A stretch of 64,000 nucleotides of DNA from Calvatia gigantea (Eukaryota; Basidiomycota; Agaricomycetes; Agaricales; Lycoperdaceae): the NCBI GenBank assembly GCA_025093985.1, contig JACAAK010000007.1, positions 868,001 to 932,000 on the forward strand, in the 5' to 3' direction. Of the stretch, positions 23,371 to 35,471 are shown in pieces. Made by a program: the position numbers and the translations under genes. Below the pieces are notes generated by a model that saw only the letters and a program-made list of their open reading frames with translations, made no database searches and was not told the DNA's origin. Position 1 is the first letter of the stretch, and each line of letters begins with the position of its first letter.

Positions 23371-25520
23371 GTTCAATCATCTAATTGGCAGATCTGGGTC
23401 AGGGAACTAAACGTCATAGTTATGGAGTCATAGGTAGCGCTAGTGGGTGGAGCGGGCATAAACATATTCAGTCAGAGATACCGATGGCTATGGCGTTTGG
23501 GGTGTTTTGTGATGAGGAGATACAAGCCCGGGGTGCTTCTGAGCTGTTCCAAATGGGTTCGGGCGCCGAGCACAGCTGTGGCGGAGTGGTTAATTGTAAA
23601 GTCTTTCTGTCCACGGCTTAATCAAGAAGGAAAAGGGGGGGTCTGTGTGACGTCAGGACGGTCTCGACCACTGATGAGCCTAAGAATTTTTGTTTGTGCG
23701 TTGTCAGCCAATCGCTGCCAGTTTTCACTCCAATACTAACTTTGTCCATTCTTTCACGATACAGTCGCCCCTTAAAAACAGCTTGAAGGGCTCTGCACCT
23801 TGCTCACTTAACTCCTGTTGAAATACGACCTTGGTCTTGGCTGTTTCTTTTGGTCACCAATTCCTTTTTCATCAGTTTTTCCCATCATAACGACAATGCA
23901 CGCGGCCGGCGCGGGCTTCGCCATCATGCACAGCTTGGGAGTCATGCTTTTACTTCTCGGGTCGGGCGCTCTGGGTTTCTTGGCTAAGCTTACCTGGAAG
24001 TCAACTGCAAATTCATTTCCGCAGAGTCTGTCCGCAGTCTGTCCAGTGGCACGTTGTGTTCTGTGAATGAAAGGCGGAACTCCTATGTTAGGGTTGGTCA
24101 TCATTATCCTGCCGTAATCTCGTCTCTCTGCAGACTGCTGGTCGTGTTATAGAAAGAAATATGTGCGTCAGAGCTCCACACATTCTGCTCGCTTTCCACT
24201 TTTGTCGTGTATTCGATGGGTCTGGTCACGGTTGATGCAAATTTGGTACTCTTTCCAAGGAGTACAAATATATCAGACGAGGATTCTCTAAGCGGCAATA
24301 CATCCCCGCCAGTACATGGAGTAAGTGGAGAAGACCGTTAATCGGCTTCCTTCCTGACTTAGGTCGGTGTGTTGAATGCTCCCTAATTCGTAAAGCACTG
24401 AGGTCATGGATGGACGCTGGGTGTCGTGTTGCCAACTTTCGGTGCGAACCTGTCGAAATCCAGCGGAGCCGCCACTCTCCTGGAACTGTCATACTCGATT
24501 TCGGTACTCCCAAGTCAATCAATACGATTTTGCTTCTTGCCTTAACTTGACGTAGGGGAACTATTACCAGATCCAACTTCCCCCTCCGTGCTACTCGACT
24601 CCAGAACGGGATCGTGATGGCGGCTATGACATCGAACGAAATCCCACTCTGGAGGAATGAAGTCGTGCTAATCTGACGTCATTCCTCCCCTCGGTTCTTG
24701 TACTTAATACCCAGTCCATCCAACATCACGAATATGCCTTGCCCAGATCATTTCCACTCAAAGCGTATACGGGTCGTAGTATTAGGGGCTACAGGTTTAT
24801 TTATCTACATTGTGAGTGCTCTTCTATATTGAACGCAGTGCTCATTTTATCCCTTGTATTAGTAATAATGGTTGAGCCATCCAGAGAATACTTTGAGATG
24901 AGAGGATTGACTCCGACCCCGAAGCAATCTGTGCACGCAAGGCACACACGAAACTCACCGAAATGACCAGGATAGTAAGTCTCACGTGCCAGGAAATTCA
25001 CGTGGATTCCAACTTGTGGCAACTGGAGAAAAAGACATTGGCGCATACCACTTTTTAGGACCGCCATTTTTCCCCTTTTCTCTTGCCTATCGGGCTTTTT
25101 ATTTCTTGGGTTTCAATTATTTTTCTACCATGTCCCTCTCTCGTTTCTCACTTTAAATTTTTTGACAGCCTCGCCTTCGCCGTCATTGAGTCCAGGTCTG
25201 CAACATTCTAGCAATTTCCATAATACCCTTGAATCTCTAATCGCGCTTCCGCCCAATAGTTATTAACACCACTTCTTGTCAACCCATCATTGAATCAGAT
25301 CCACGACCTCTCATGCATTTTGTTGATCACCCAGTCATAGATGGTACCAAAAAGGGGGCACGAGACCCACCTCTGTCTCTACCGGATCGGGTCACCGGAG
25401 AAGCTACTGCTCAGGCCCGCTCCGACACTGCACTCCGGTCGAGTCCCATACTCCCCCTTCCCGACTGCCTCTCCAAACGCCAGGCCGCTTCCCCGACCGT
25501 CTGACAGTGTGCATGGCACC
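23371..25520. other. Intergenic region
   Basis: Ordinary composition returns abruptly after about 23370. A short plus-strand frame (23896-24066) encodes MHAAGAGFAIMHSLGVM, then a membrane-like stretch MLLLLGSGALGFLAKLTW, but no flanking exon or homology supports it. From about 25050 the sequence is pyrimidine-rich and probably belongs to the promoter and 5' leader of the YTH gene. Confidence 0.35.
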
Positions 25521-28009
25521 ATGGCTCTCCACCGCCATCCTTCTCCGCGTTTATATTATGGCCAGGGGGCCGGATACAACCAACCTGTGTACACAGTCCC
25601 AACACAGCCTGCCCCCCACACCCCACCTTTCGCTGCGTTCCCTCCTACACACCATAACACCGGAAGCCGTGTGACACCGCAAAATGCTCACATTCGCTAT
25701 CAACCGATGTTTCAGCCACACATCCTCTATTACCCCCACCCATCCTCAGCACAAATACCCGGTCATTTCCAGTCTGTGCGCTATCAACCACCTCTTTCTC
25801 CACAGTTTACATACCCCCTACAACCTTTCCAAAGACCCCCAACCGTCTACCACCCATACCCTTCCCCTCAGCCATATGTATCGTCGGAACATGAAACGCA
25901 AGGTGCTTGGTATTATTTGCCCCACGCTGTTCAGCAACACACGGAAGGCAGTCCCATCAGATACCCAGGACATTATCCCAATTCACACCCCCCATTTGGC
26001 CCACCCGACATGGAAGCCACCAACTCCCCATCCTCAGCGCCACAAAACCCTGTCGTTTATCCCTGGTCAGGTTCGCAAGGTCCAGTGAGGAATCCTGAGT
26101 CGGCTCAGAGTAGTCGTCTTCGTACGACACCTCCGAGGCAGCCCCCTGGCGTTTCTCTAGTTTTCCCAAGCTGGTACTGAACCAGCTGAAGGAGGTTCTG
26201 GGGCTGGTACTGCTGCTTCATTCACCAGCAGAAAGCAAGAAAAACCCTTGGTGCGAAAGCCGTACCACCCCAGCCCCCCGCCTGATCGTTCGGAGTGGGT
26301 GATGTGGGTGGGAAATATTCCCTCTGACGCAACGTATGATGAGGTACAGAAGTTTTTCAGCCAGCCCGTGACTGGGACACCGGGTGACAACACTGCTCCT
26401 GCGTCAACGGCCCAAACACAGGACAACGGCGTGCTCTCCATATTTTTGATCTCAAAATCGAGCTGTGTATTCGTCAATTATCGGGCCGAGGAACACCTTA
26501 CTCATGCAATCGAGAGGTTCAACGGAAAACCCCTGAGAACGTACGATCCGAGGTCCCCAAGGCTGGTGTGCCGAGTCAGGAGGAGAGACGACGACCTTAA
26601 GGCCGGTGTTGGAGGTCAACGGGGTCAGGGCTTACATGTGAGATGGGTCAAGGATCAAAAACTAAGGGAGAAACAGATACAATCGGAGGCACCGGCATCG
26701 GGTGAACCCCCGCGTTCCCAGGCCTCGGGGTCTAATACACCAGACTGGGCCGATTACCTCGCCGCTCAGACGTCTGGTCTTAATTTTTCAGACGACTCAG
26801 GGGGACAGCGGAATATTCAACCTAGGCATCGTAGTAGTTCTAGCTCCTTTGCATCTACGGACTCGAGCCTCTTTTCCAACTTCTTCCCTAAGCGCTACTT
26901 CATCCTTAAATCCCTCACGCAGGTGCGTTGTCACGGCTTTACGTTGAAATGCTCCGGGCTGACTCCGCCGCTAGTACGATTTGGACATCAGTGTTCAGCA
27001 AGGGTTATGGGCGACGCAGAAACACAACGAGGGGATTCTCGACCGGGCGTATCGCACCAGCAGTGAAATCTACCTCATTTTCGGTGTTAATAAGAGTGGA
27101 GAATTTTATGGCTATGCCAGGTAACTTAAAAAATTTCGATGCAATTTTCGATGCTCTAATCTTGTTCCGCACAGGATGGCAGGAGCGGTGCAACATGGCG
27201 AGCGAAATGTTCCCTGGGCCTCCCGCACGAAAGACGCTGCACAAGATCGCCGACATTCCCGCCAATCTTCCCAACTCAGCGCAAACGCGACTCTCCCACA
27301 GCCCACCTTTGTGCGGTCAAATGATCGAACCCCACACCCTTCTGAGGCCCCTTCAGCATTTGGCGCACTCAATCCTACAGGCTCTGTTTCCCCTGAAGAT
27401 AGTGGCATTGCAACTGACCCCAGGACTCCGGATGCAAGTAGGGATTTGAACTCTGCCCCTGGCCAAGTCGAGCGATATCGTCAACTTTCGATGGCGGCTA
27501 CTCTCACAAAGTCGATAACAATCCCTGCGACAGAATTCGAGTTGGACCCACAAGCGCCTCTCCGCGCTATGCGTGTTGAGGCCAACCCTATTGAAATGCG
27601 CTCGACAAGTCCTTCTCCGTTCATTCCTGGAGACGAACTACACCAGATAGAAGATGAGGCAGATGCTGATACGGGATCCCAGGATGAACAAGAAACTACG
27701 TGGGGCGATTGCTTCAAGGTTGAATGGCTGTGCACAGAACGGTTGCCGTTTTATTGGACTCGGAACCTGCGCAACCCTTGGAATCACGATCGGGAGGTCA
27801 AGATATCGAGGGATGGGACCGAGTTGGAACCGTCGGTAGGGGAAAGACTCCTGAATGCGTGGCAGGTTATGAGGGCAGAAGGGGGGGAGGTTCCACCCGC
27901 TTACTCGGGACAGAGTAATGGCCCCAGGAAGGGTGGTCATACGCGCCGACAGAACGTTGGGGGAAGACCGACACCAGATCAGCCGCCCAAAGGCCCGATG
28001 CGATCGTGA
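25521..28009 (+). CDS. RRM-YTH m6A-reader-like protein
   Basis: Four exons (25521-26084, 26161-26922, 26975-27120, 27175-28009) join in phase with introns of 76, 52 and 54 bp, giving 768 residues. The start at 25521 has a strong context (CACCATGGC); an in-frame ATG at 25341 would add 60 residues. Residues 1-188 are Pro/Tyr/Gln/His-rich and disordered. About 234-328 is an RRM (RNP2-like VMWVGNIP, RNP1-like CVFVNYRA). About 430-505 begins a YTH domain (KRYFILKSLTQ, YDLDISVQQGLWATQKHNEG, YLIFGVNKSGEFYGYARMAG). It resumes at about 667 with FKVEW, LPFYWTRNLRNPWNHDREVK and ISRDGTELEPSVG. YTH domains bind N6-methyladenosine in RNA. The two halves are separated by about 150 low-complexity residues. 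Confidence 0.92.
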
Positions 28010-29918
28010 AACCGTTACCCAAAATTTTCCTCTCCGGGCAAGCGATCTCTCCCGGTCTCTGCGCGTCCGCTTGATATTCCCCACACCCAATCTTGACTGT
28101 GCGTACCTCTACTCTTGTTTTCAAAAGATCATGCCCGGTTACTTACCCACATAACAGTCTATTCATGACAGTGACGATATATACACGGTGTCAATGCTGT
28201 CTCTCGTTTACTCATACGGACACACACGCTCTTTCCGTCACTCTTTGCTAACACGACTGACTTCGCAACTGTTGCTTTGAAAGCGTTATTTCTAGTACAC
28301 GGCATTGGCATTTACACCCGCCATTTGTAGCCTTAGTTATCAGGGAATTTAGGTTCTGCATTATACATCCGCATATTATTACCCTTTGTACACTCAAATA
28401 CGACTTACATGAATACACAGACTTGCCCAGGCAGTGAAGAATCGGGTTGAAAGTACAACTATCCTACCCTCGCGGCCTCCAGGTTACACACTTGTCGATC
28501 CAATTACTCTTTTCATTCCTGATTCAACCAAATGGCAGGACGTTGTCAGGGCTGGGGCTGAGGACAGCGCAAAGATCTGTGTCGAGGAGTGAATATCACT
28601 AATGGATATATAAATGGTACCAATAGAGTTGACGGTACCATGACAAGCAACCGCCATCGACGCATTGTTTGTGCAGTGCCTCTCAAATAACGACCACCGA
28701 ATCCAAAGGGTCCACTCGCTATGCCTAAGGACATATCCAGTCCTGGTGAACGTGGCCGGGTGTTTCACAAGGCACCCGAATGAGCACGACAAGGGAAGTG
28801 ACGCTTATGACAAAAGCGTAGTGAGGACACACTGCCCAACATGCTCAGATTTACATATGCAGCGGAAGACTCTGACGGAAGGCCGGGGGAGAGAAAGAGG
28901 AAGATATTCCTCTCGATGAGACGACGGAGCAGATTTTGTTGCGTAGATAATTGGGTAATCATTGATTTCCTCTGATGACTAAACTCAGGTAAAAAGTTGT
29001 TGAAGTTTCGGTTAAACTTCGGAACAACGATTATCTAAGAGCGTCCCGCAGGACTAGGAAGGAGTCTGGTAAGGGCCATCAAATTCATGGGTTCATATCG
29101 GGTTCATCAATGGTTCATCTTCGATTCATGAATGACTCATGAATGTTCATGAGCGTTCGTGAATTAGCACAACACTGCTTTGCAAGCGCCAACGATAATG
29201 CGCCCCTTGCGCAGATCTGACATACAGTGCTAAATTTTGAACTACCCCACTAGACTACAGGGAGAGAGGAATTGGTAAGGGAGCTCCCAGGAATTCAGGT
29301 GTAGCGCTTCAAATCCCTGATTTACCTCTGTGATGCTGTTGCAGTTTACAAATGCAGAGTTCAACAACAACCTCTGTGATGCCTCAATGTGGCTCGTGGT
29401 GGGGCGGGATCAGCGTACGGAAGCGCTACGTAATTATCGCGTTACCTGAAAATCTGAGTGCTACTGGGGGCAATGTTGGGGGACCTCGCGCAGAGGAAAG
29501 GTTCCCCCAAGTGGTCTCACCAAGTGTTCGAGTGACGGTCGGATCGTGCAATTGGCAACGGAGCCCCAAATATTTGTTTCTTCTCTGCGATAGTTTTACG
29601 ATATAAAGAGGACCTCGCAGGACTTTCAGCCCTGAGTTTCTTTAAACTCAGAGCTGGCCGAGTCGTGGCCGAGCCATGTGTGGGTGTTCTCTCAGGGTCG
29701 GTTGATTGTTTGTCTGGCCCGGATCCTCGCGAGGCTAAGCTGGAGAAATATAGAAGAAAACAGCCACGTTCCGTACTTCCCAAACCCTACTTTGCCCTGA
29801 ATTCGACCGCACCTCAACTCCGTGATATAAAATTTGTGTTCAAAAACTGTTTGACTGAACCTGCCAGGTCGCTTTAATTTGTGAAACCCCCCGCCACCGA
29901 AATCACCTGACATCTGAC
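28010..29918. other. Intergenic region
   Basis: No gene recognised. Notable bits: a cluster of TTCATG-like pentamers and hexamers at about 29085-29165, and a perfect 8-bp hairpin (CTGAGTTT / AAACTCAG, loop of 4) near 29630-29652. Minus-strand frames at 28.48-28.79 kb have no identifiable motif. Confidence 0.4.
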
Positions 29919-30211
29919 TGTTGTGCATATACCCTCTTTGTAAGGACTTACTTCGGACTATTCTTCAGTTCCACTCATTACATCAGCCATTATGTAATCG
30001 CTCTATTTTCGAGCTTTACTGTACTTTCGTACACCTCAGTCTCGTTCTACGATTCTGAGGTGAGTTACATTATGCTTAACTGCATTATACCTTTACTTAT
30101 ATGACCTATAGTGTATTATCTCACTCTAGGTATTTCTTAATATATTTATAGTCTCGTTCTACGATTCTGAGTGTATTATCTCACTCTAGATCCCTGCCGC
30201 TCGTTACAACA
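29919..30211. mobile_element. Solo LTR 1 (293 bp) with spliced-copy duplication
   Basis: Starts TGTTGTGCAT and ends GTTACAACA (TGTTGT...ACAACA inverted ends), flanked by a perfect 5-bp target-site duplication CTGAC at 29914-29918 and 30212-30216. No internal region or second LTR lies nearby, so it is a solo LTR left by LTR-LTR recombination. Inside, block A (30039-30059) is followed by a 52-bp GTGAGT...TATAG gap (30060-30111), block B (30112-30129) and a 21-bp spacer. Then A and B occur again, directly fused (30151-30189), both identical to the first copies. Confidence 0.85.
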
Positions 30212-30354
30212 CTGACATGAGTGAAGGTTTGGTATGACGGCGAATCATCAATCGTTCACTATTCCAAGCCTGGGTGCGTCGTTTAGTCGGAACAGTGCAA
30301 TACAAAGCCACTACAAGGCCAAGGCCGATCGTTCATTAAGGCCATCGCATTCTA

Positions 30355-32223
30355 TCAGCTCGTCACTTTTCGGAACTTTCGAGGACTCTGGGGGATATTA
30401 TGCGAGTGGAACTGGATTGTAGAGATCTGCTGCGTGACTGTACTTTCTGTGAGCTTGCAATTGGCGATACGCAAATTCAGGATCAGGCGAGCACCCTGTG
30501 CTTAGATTAGTAGAGTGCAACTTGGTAACGCCTACAACGTACGCAGGTGCAATAAACGAGGGAGAGCCATCTGGTAAATAGAAGTGTGGGACGTCAGTTT
30601 CTTTCCAACGGTTGGGCTCTGATAAGTTAATCTGACGTACACTGTCCAGGATGTGACTACCCCTATTACATGTAAAGAGTCTAGTAGTCCAAGAACGCTG
30701 AGAACTCGGGGATTATCAGATAGCGGGCTTTCGAAAGGTCAAACATTTTCTTACCAAACATCCTACATGTCCGTAATTCAACCATACGCGAAAATTTTTC
30801 ATGCAAAGGAGCACTCACGGAACGAAAGATAGGGTCCCATCTCGGTAGAACACATAAAATATCGGCCTCCAGCGTTTCATGCGATCTATCCCCCCGAGGA
30901 AACTATCCTCTGTTGCCACCAACGAGTGGTATAATTTCCCAATGGTCAATGAGACCTCAACGGCTAAAAGCATAGTGCTTCAGATATCACGTTAGCACAT
31001 CCGGATTGAGATTAAAACGCACTGTTACTAAACAACTTCGAAGCCCTTGACGATAAAATGTTAACAAAAGAAAAGAATTGTGGAATGGTAGATCGTACCA
31101 CATGGCAACCGCAGCTTGATTGGTGAGGTTGTGTAGGTGCTCTGGTGCTTGGGTAACGCATCCCGGAAAAGGCACGACCAAGGTGCCGTAGATCTGCGTT
31201 GAAATGCTAGCCAGAAAGAAGAGAAACCCTGCACTCTATGGCCGGATAAGTAATGACACAAGGGCCTATCCAGTGAAAAGAGCTACGCACTGATAGCTCA
31301 ACTTGCAAGGTGACAATCAGTAAATGTATTTGAATGTTACCTGTGGAAATGCTCACCTGCCATTGCAATGGCCAGAATGACCGTCACTGAAAGAATAAGC
31401 GACACAATCAACATCAATTAAAGGTTTGTTCACCTTTCATATTGTTGCCGTAAAGGGCGCGTAACCTCATAACCAGGAGTATCTTTATAATGCAGGTGTA
31501 CGCAATATGACGCGCGCTGGACAGGAGGTTGAGTACAACCATTGGATCGGGATGGGGGTGGTGACTCACAATCCTGTAACCCAAGTGACGGCCTTGCACC
31601 TGACAAATATGATGAGTTTTAATGCTGAACGCCAGACACATTGACATACGCCTAGTTGCGTGTTAGAAGTGTTCTCTGTCTATTAGTGTTTTGGGGACGT
31701 ACTTGTGTTGAGACGGACGTCGTCTGTGTTGCTGATACAGATTAGCTTTAAGGGTAAAATGCGCATTCAGTTCTTGCTTACTGTAAAGTAGTAGACTGAC
31801 TGAAATGAGTAGAAAATGGTTGGAAATAAAATTAGTACGTACATAAAGTCCACGGCGGCAAGGTGTCTTATTAAGACGTAGAGGACTTTGACGAGTGACC
31901 ATGAACCCCTGCGTATTCTCCTTCAAATTACGAGCACCTTGCCAATCGGAGTGGGCGCACCTATAAATATGCTTGATCTGTAAAATTCCGTTTGTTCCAC
32001 CGATGAGCATTGACTGCGAGTGATGGAACTAATTCGCGTACCTCTTTGCGATAAAGCAGGATGGCATCGTAAATAACAACAGTTATCGCAGCAACTATCA
32101 AGCTAGCTGCAGGGATTCCCAATCTGAAAGTGAGTGAAATGACTCACTATATTGATAAGACACTATCTTGGCGACTTCGAAGAACGAGGAGACGAGATCA
32201 GGGTCCAGTTCCATATCCGACAT
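30355..32223 (-). CDS. DUF6533-family membrane protein D
   Basis: Starts at 32223 (MSDMELDPDLVSSFFEVAKI). Exons then encode LGIPAASLIVAAITVVIYD with AILLYRKE, IKHIYRCAHSDWQ, VLYVLIRHLAAVDFM, IAYTCIIKILLVMRLRALYG, LILSVTVILAIAMAG, RWRPIFYVFYRDGTLSFVP, and a final exon QGARLILNLRIANCKLTEST ending at TGA 30355. This is the full DUF6533 series. D is more diverged from A-C than those are from one another. Splice sites checked at exons 3-5 are GT-AG and in phase; the first junction needs a weak donor (GTCTTA). Function unknown, multi-pass membrane protein by inference. Confidence 0.65.
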
Positions 32224-33289
32224 GGCAGAAGCAATGAAAGGGGATGCCTAAGGATGCCTGAGGATCATTGTAAACTCGCATATAAATAAAGGTGCCTCGA
32301 GGCATTACGAAGGGTGGGCGTAAGTACTGCGGGGATAACGATCTCGGCGTCGTCTTGGACGAAACTAAATAGCCGTGTCAATGCTTCAATTAGGCTAGTG
32401 TCGGCTATGCCAGGCAGCTAAAACGAACACGTTAGTAATCTGCGTTCCTTGCATAACTGTACGGTTCCTTGCAGGATAACAATCGGCTCCTTGAAATCAG
32501 TGTTCACACTTGGATCCCCCCTGAGTACTGAGTCGTCATAGACTGATCCTTCCCGAAGGAGTTTTGCGCTGATGGGAGTAGATTAAATCTCGGTTGAGCC
32601 AGACGTAGACATGGATTAACGTGATAGATATCCTCTTGTTGGGCTGATGAAACACTATCATGTCAGAGCGCAGGATCTTAGTTGTGAGATGTTGCGTATC
32701 GCATAGCCTCGTCATACTCGAGGTTCCAACAATCACCCGGGGAGCTTGATGTACAAATCAGTTAAAGTATTCGAACAGATATATACGAGACATACGATAG
32801 GACCAAAACCCAAGGTTCAACAACTTCGCGAGCAGCTGAATATAGCTACCACCAAACAGAACTATAACCCGGGCGAAGTCTTGATAAAAGAATCTGCTGC
32901 GTCACCGGGTGGGGGCCGTCCTTTTGACCCGGACGTGCCTTCTTGGAAAGACGAGTAACTGGTTCGATGGTAGGACTCGTTATGTAGCATCGACAAGGGT
33001 CAGTCTGAACGCAAACATAGACCCGGATTAGTTGGCGACAGAACGGTTGCACCTCTTCAGTTATTTGAGGATGCGCTTCAGGAATTATAACAGAGGGAAG
33101 GCTGGCGAGCAGCTAGACACTCAAATTCAATTGTCGCCGAAGAGTGAGTGAAGAGGACGTCCTTTCCCCACTCGCACGTTAGGAAGTGGTTTTGAACGCA
33201 GCTTGAAACCTTCTAAGTAATGATATATTAGGAGACAATTGACGTAGACGAATGGACTTATTCGTCAATCCAGTGCTATAGTAAAATCT
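32224..33289. other. Intergenic region
   Basis: Contains an imperfect direct repeat of GGATGCCT near 32242-32262 and short frames on both strands. A 70-codon plus-strand frame at 32746-32958 has no recognisable motif. No gene called. Confidence 0.35.
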
Positions 33290-34080
33290 TCACCAGCCCG
33301 CCCATATGGCGTAGAGCAATAAGCTACCAAATACACCCCCAGCAAGGCGAAGTACCATCAATGGCATGTGTTCCGCTGTCCATTTGTTAAAAACTGACGA
33401 CGACCGATCGATGAAGGAGAATAGTGATTCGCGAGTATCTAAAAGTGAGAGACGTAGAGCCTCATATTGTTCCGGAAGCGAACCTGGAAAGTAACTGTAA
33501 GTTTTCTTGCAGGGAGATTTGTAGAGGCGACCACGCACCGGGCAATAATCCATGAAGAACATATGTAAGATTGTAGGCAACGAGGATAAATATCTCGTGC
33601 ACGAGGAGGAAAGGGATAAGGACGATAATAGGTCCAAAAAATGTTGACCACGCAAGGATATGTGCCAAGAAAAGGTGTGCATGAACTGTCAACATGCGTT
33701 AAATCCAGAGGCGTGCATCCGTTTTGAGGCTCCAACCCACCAAGATCCACGGTGGCAGAAAAAACGATCTTGATCCACTCAGAAGGTTGTATAATTACTT
33801 CATTAAGCCAAAGCACTGCAGAAAATCAAGCTATAGCCCCGAGAAATGGCCAGCAGGTCCTATTTAGCAACTCACCTACAAGACTAGAACCCTCAACTAT
33901 CCATTCCGAAACCTCAAAAGCTAGTCGTTCTGAAAACTCTGTGAGCACCAGGACAAAGAAAATAGAAATAAATTCCTCAGGCGTACTCAAAACCTGGAGC
34001 ACCTCCGCAAGGTATGTCGCGAGTCGTTCAACCCAACCCCAAGTCGTGGATGTTCCGATGTAGCCTTCCGGTAGATACAT
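33290..34080 (-). CDS. Multi-pass membrane protein, unknown family
   Basis: Minus-strand exon-like segments follow in order: MYLPEGYIGTSTTWGWVERL with ATYLAEVLQVL, then EFSERLAFEVSEWIVEGSSL, RTCWPFLGAIA, LNEVIIQPSEWIKIVFSATV, a strongly hydrophobic run (LAWSTFFGPIIVLIPFLLVH, YNLTYVLHGLLP), then GSLPEQYEALRLSLLDTRES and a terminal helix VLRLAGGVFGSLLLYAIWAGW before a stop at 33290. At least three introns are needed and not all junctions are resolved. A partial duplicate lies at 37310-37620. I do not recognise the family; several membrane segments are clear. One internal junction (GAIA/LNEVI) contains a stop unless spliced, so decay is possible. Confidence 0.45.
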
Positions 34081-35471
34081 TGTCTAGTGACCTGTACAAA
34101 GTGTATCCTGCTGCGGTTGGGATACTGAGTCGTCACGATGTGGACATGAGTCGTGGTGGCAATGAGGCAAGGTAATTGTCAGGTTGAGCAAGCTCGCACG
34201 CGCCAGGTGCGTGCATGCCCGGTTGGAAACTTTTGATCCGCCCTGCCACTTGGATCGGAAGCGAGGGCCTGTCGCCCGAGCAATCCGTAAGATCAACTTA
34301 TCCAGGGTGGTACGTGGGAAACTGCCTTTTAGAGACATTGTCACAACCCGGTCACACTGCACTGGTTCCGATGAAAGTTGGAATATGCGTCTGATCAATG
34401 TCCTCTTTTACAGAGCATTGCGCTGAGCATTGGGCAAAAAATCACCAAAAGTTGGGTTGGAACCCGCTATTGGAATGCGTGGATATATTTACGAAGTCCC
34501 GTAACCCAATTGCTCACCTGCCGTAACCTCTGTGGTGATAAACCAAGTTTGAAAGTTGCAAATGTTTTAACTGTTTGCTGTAGGAGCGAAACAGCTACGC
34601 AAGGAAAATACGTAGAATGGAATGATAATGAATGATATCTGCTCATATTAGTGAATCCTACTCTACGGCTCTTGTGTTCCCTGGAGTAATAGTCTCACCT
34701 TCAGTGTTCACCGCTCTGGTTTTCCCCTCGTAGACATAAACCACAGACTTTCATACTCGGACGAAAACATAATCTTATTCTCAATGGTTTTCCATTTTCT
34801 CAGCTTACACTGATCTCTAAACAATCATACAATATATCTCGTTGCTTGACTTCTACCCTACAAGACTCGCCCTACGCTTGCCAACTTCACACACAGCTCC
34901 GTGCTCCAAGATGATTGTTCGTGGTGGTTGAATATTTGAATCACAATATCACAACGTGCAAGGTAATGGTTCTTTTAAGGTCAATGGTATCATCATTCTG
35001 TCTTTGAGAAAGGTGCCAATACCTTGGTATGAACTTATCATTTCACAAACGTTGGAATTGTCGTGAAGGAAAAGCAATAGTGAATACCATACATGCATTC
35101 ATATCTTAAACGACAGGTGCGTCCGTACGGACGTGTTGCTTGACAGTACGACCTTCCACTTTTCAACTCATCGGGGTGAATAGAGCATGATTTCTTGTTT
35201 TGGTAATTTCTCACGGACCACCCCGGTGATCAACCCACCGGATTGCTCGGTGACAGGCCCTTGATCGGAAGCAGGCGTCAAGCAAAACATACCAAATTGA
35301 ATTAATCATGAATCAAGGGCGATTGTGTTTTCGTATCATCATTTGCCTGTTGGCTTGCTGAAGAAGTCAAAAATCTTTGGCTTGTCCTCAGTTTTTAATT
35401 TTAATAAACGCGGTAGATTGTGCGAAGAAGATCTAAGTAAAATACTCAGGAAGCCCTAAGTTGTCACACTA
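34081..35471. other. Intergenic region
   Basis: No gene recognised on either strand. The AT-rich stretch 34640-35110 has no frame of note. Confidence 0.4.

Noticed and set aside
27638..28090. 150-codon minus-strand frame under the YTH C-terminus
   Set aside because: Shadow of the YTH coding exon, whose motifs are unmistakable on the plus strand.
33290..34080. Assignment of the unknown membrane gene to ATG9 or an acyltransferase
   Set aside because: Considered because of its multiple helices, but none of the diagnostic motifs of either family is present.
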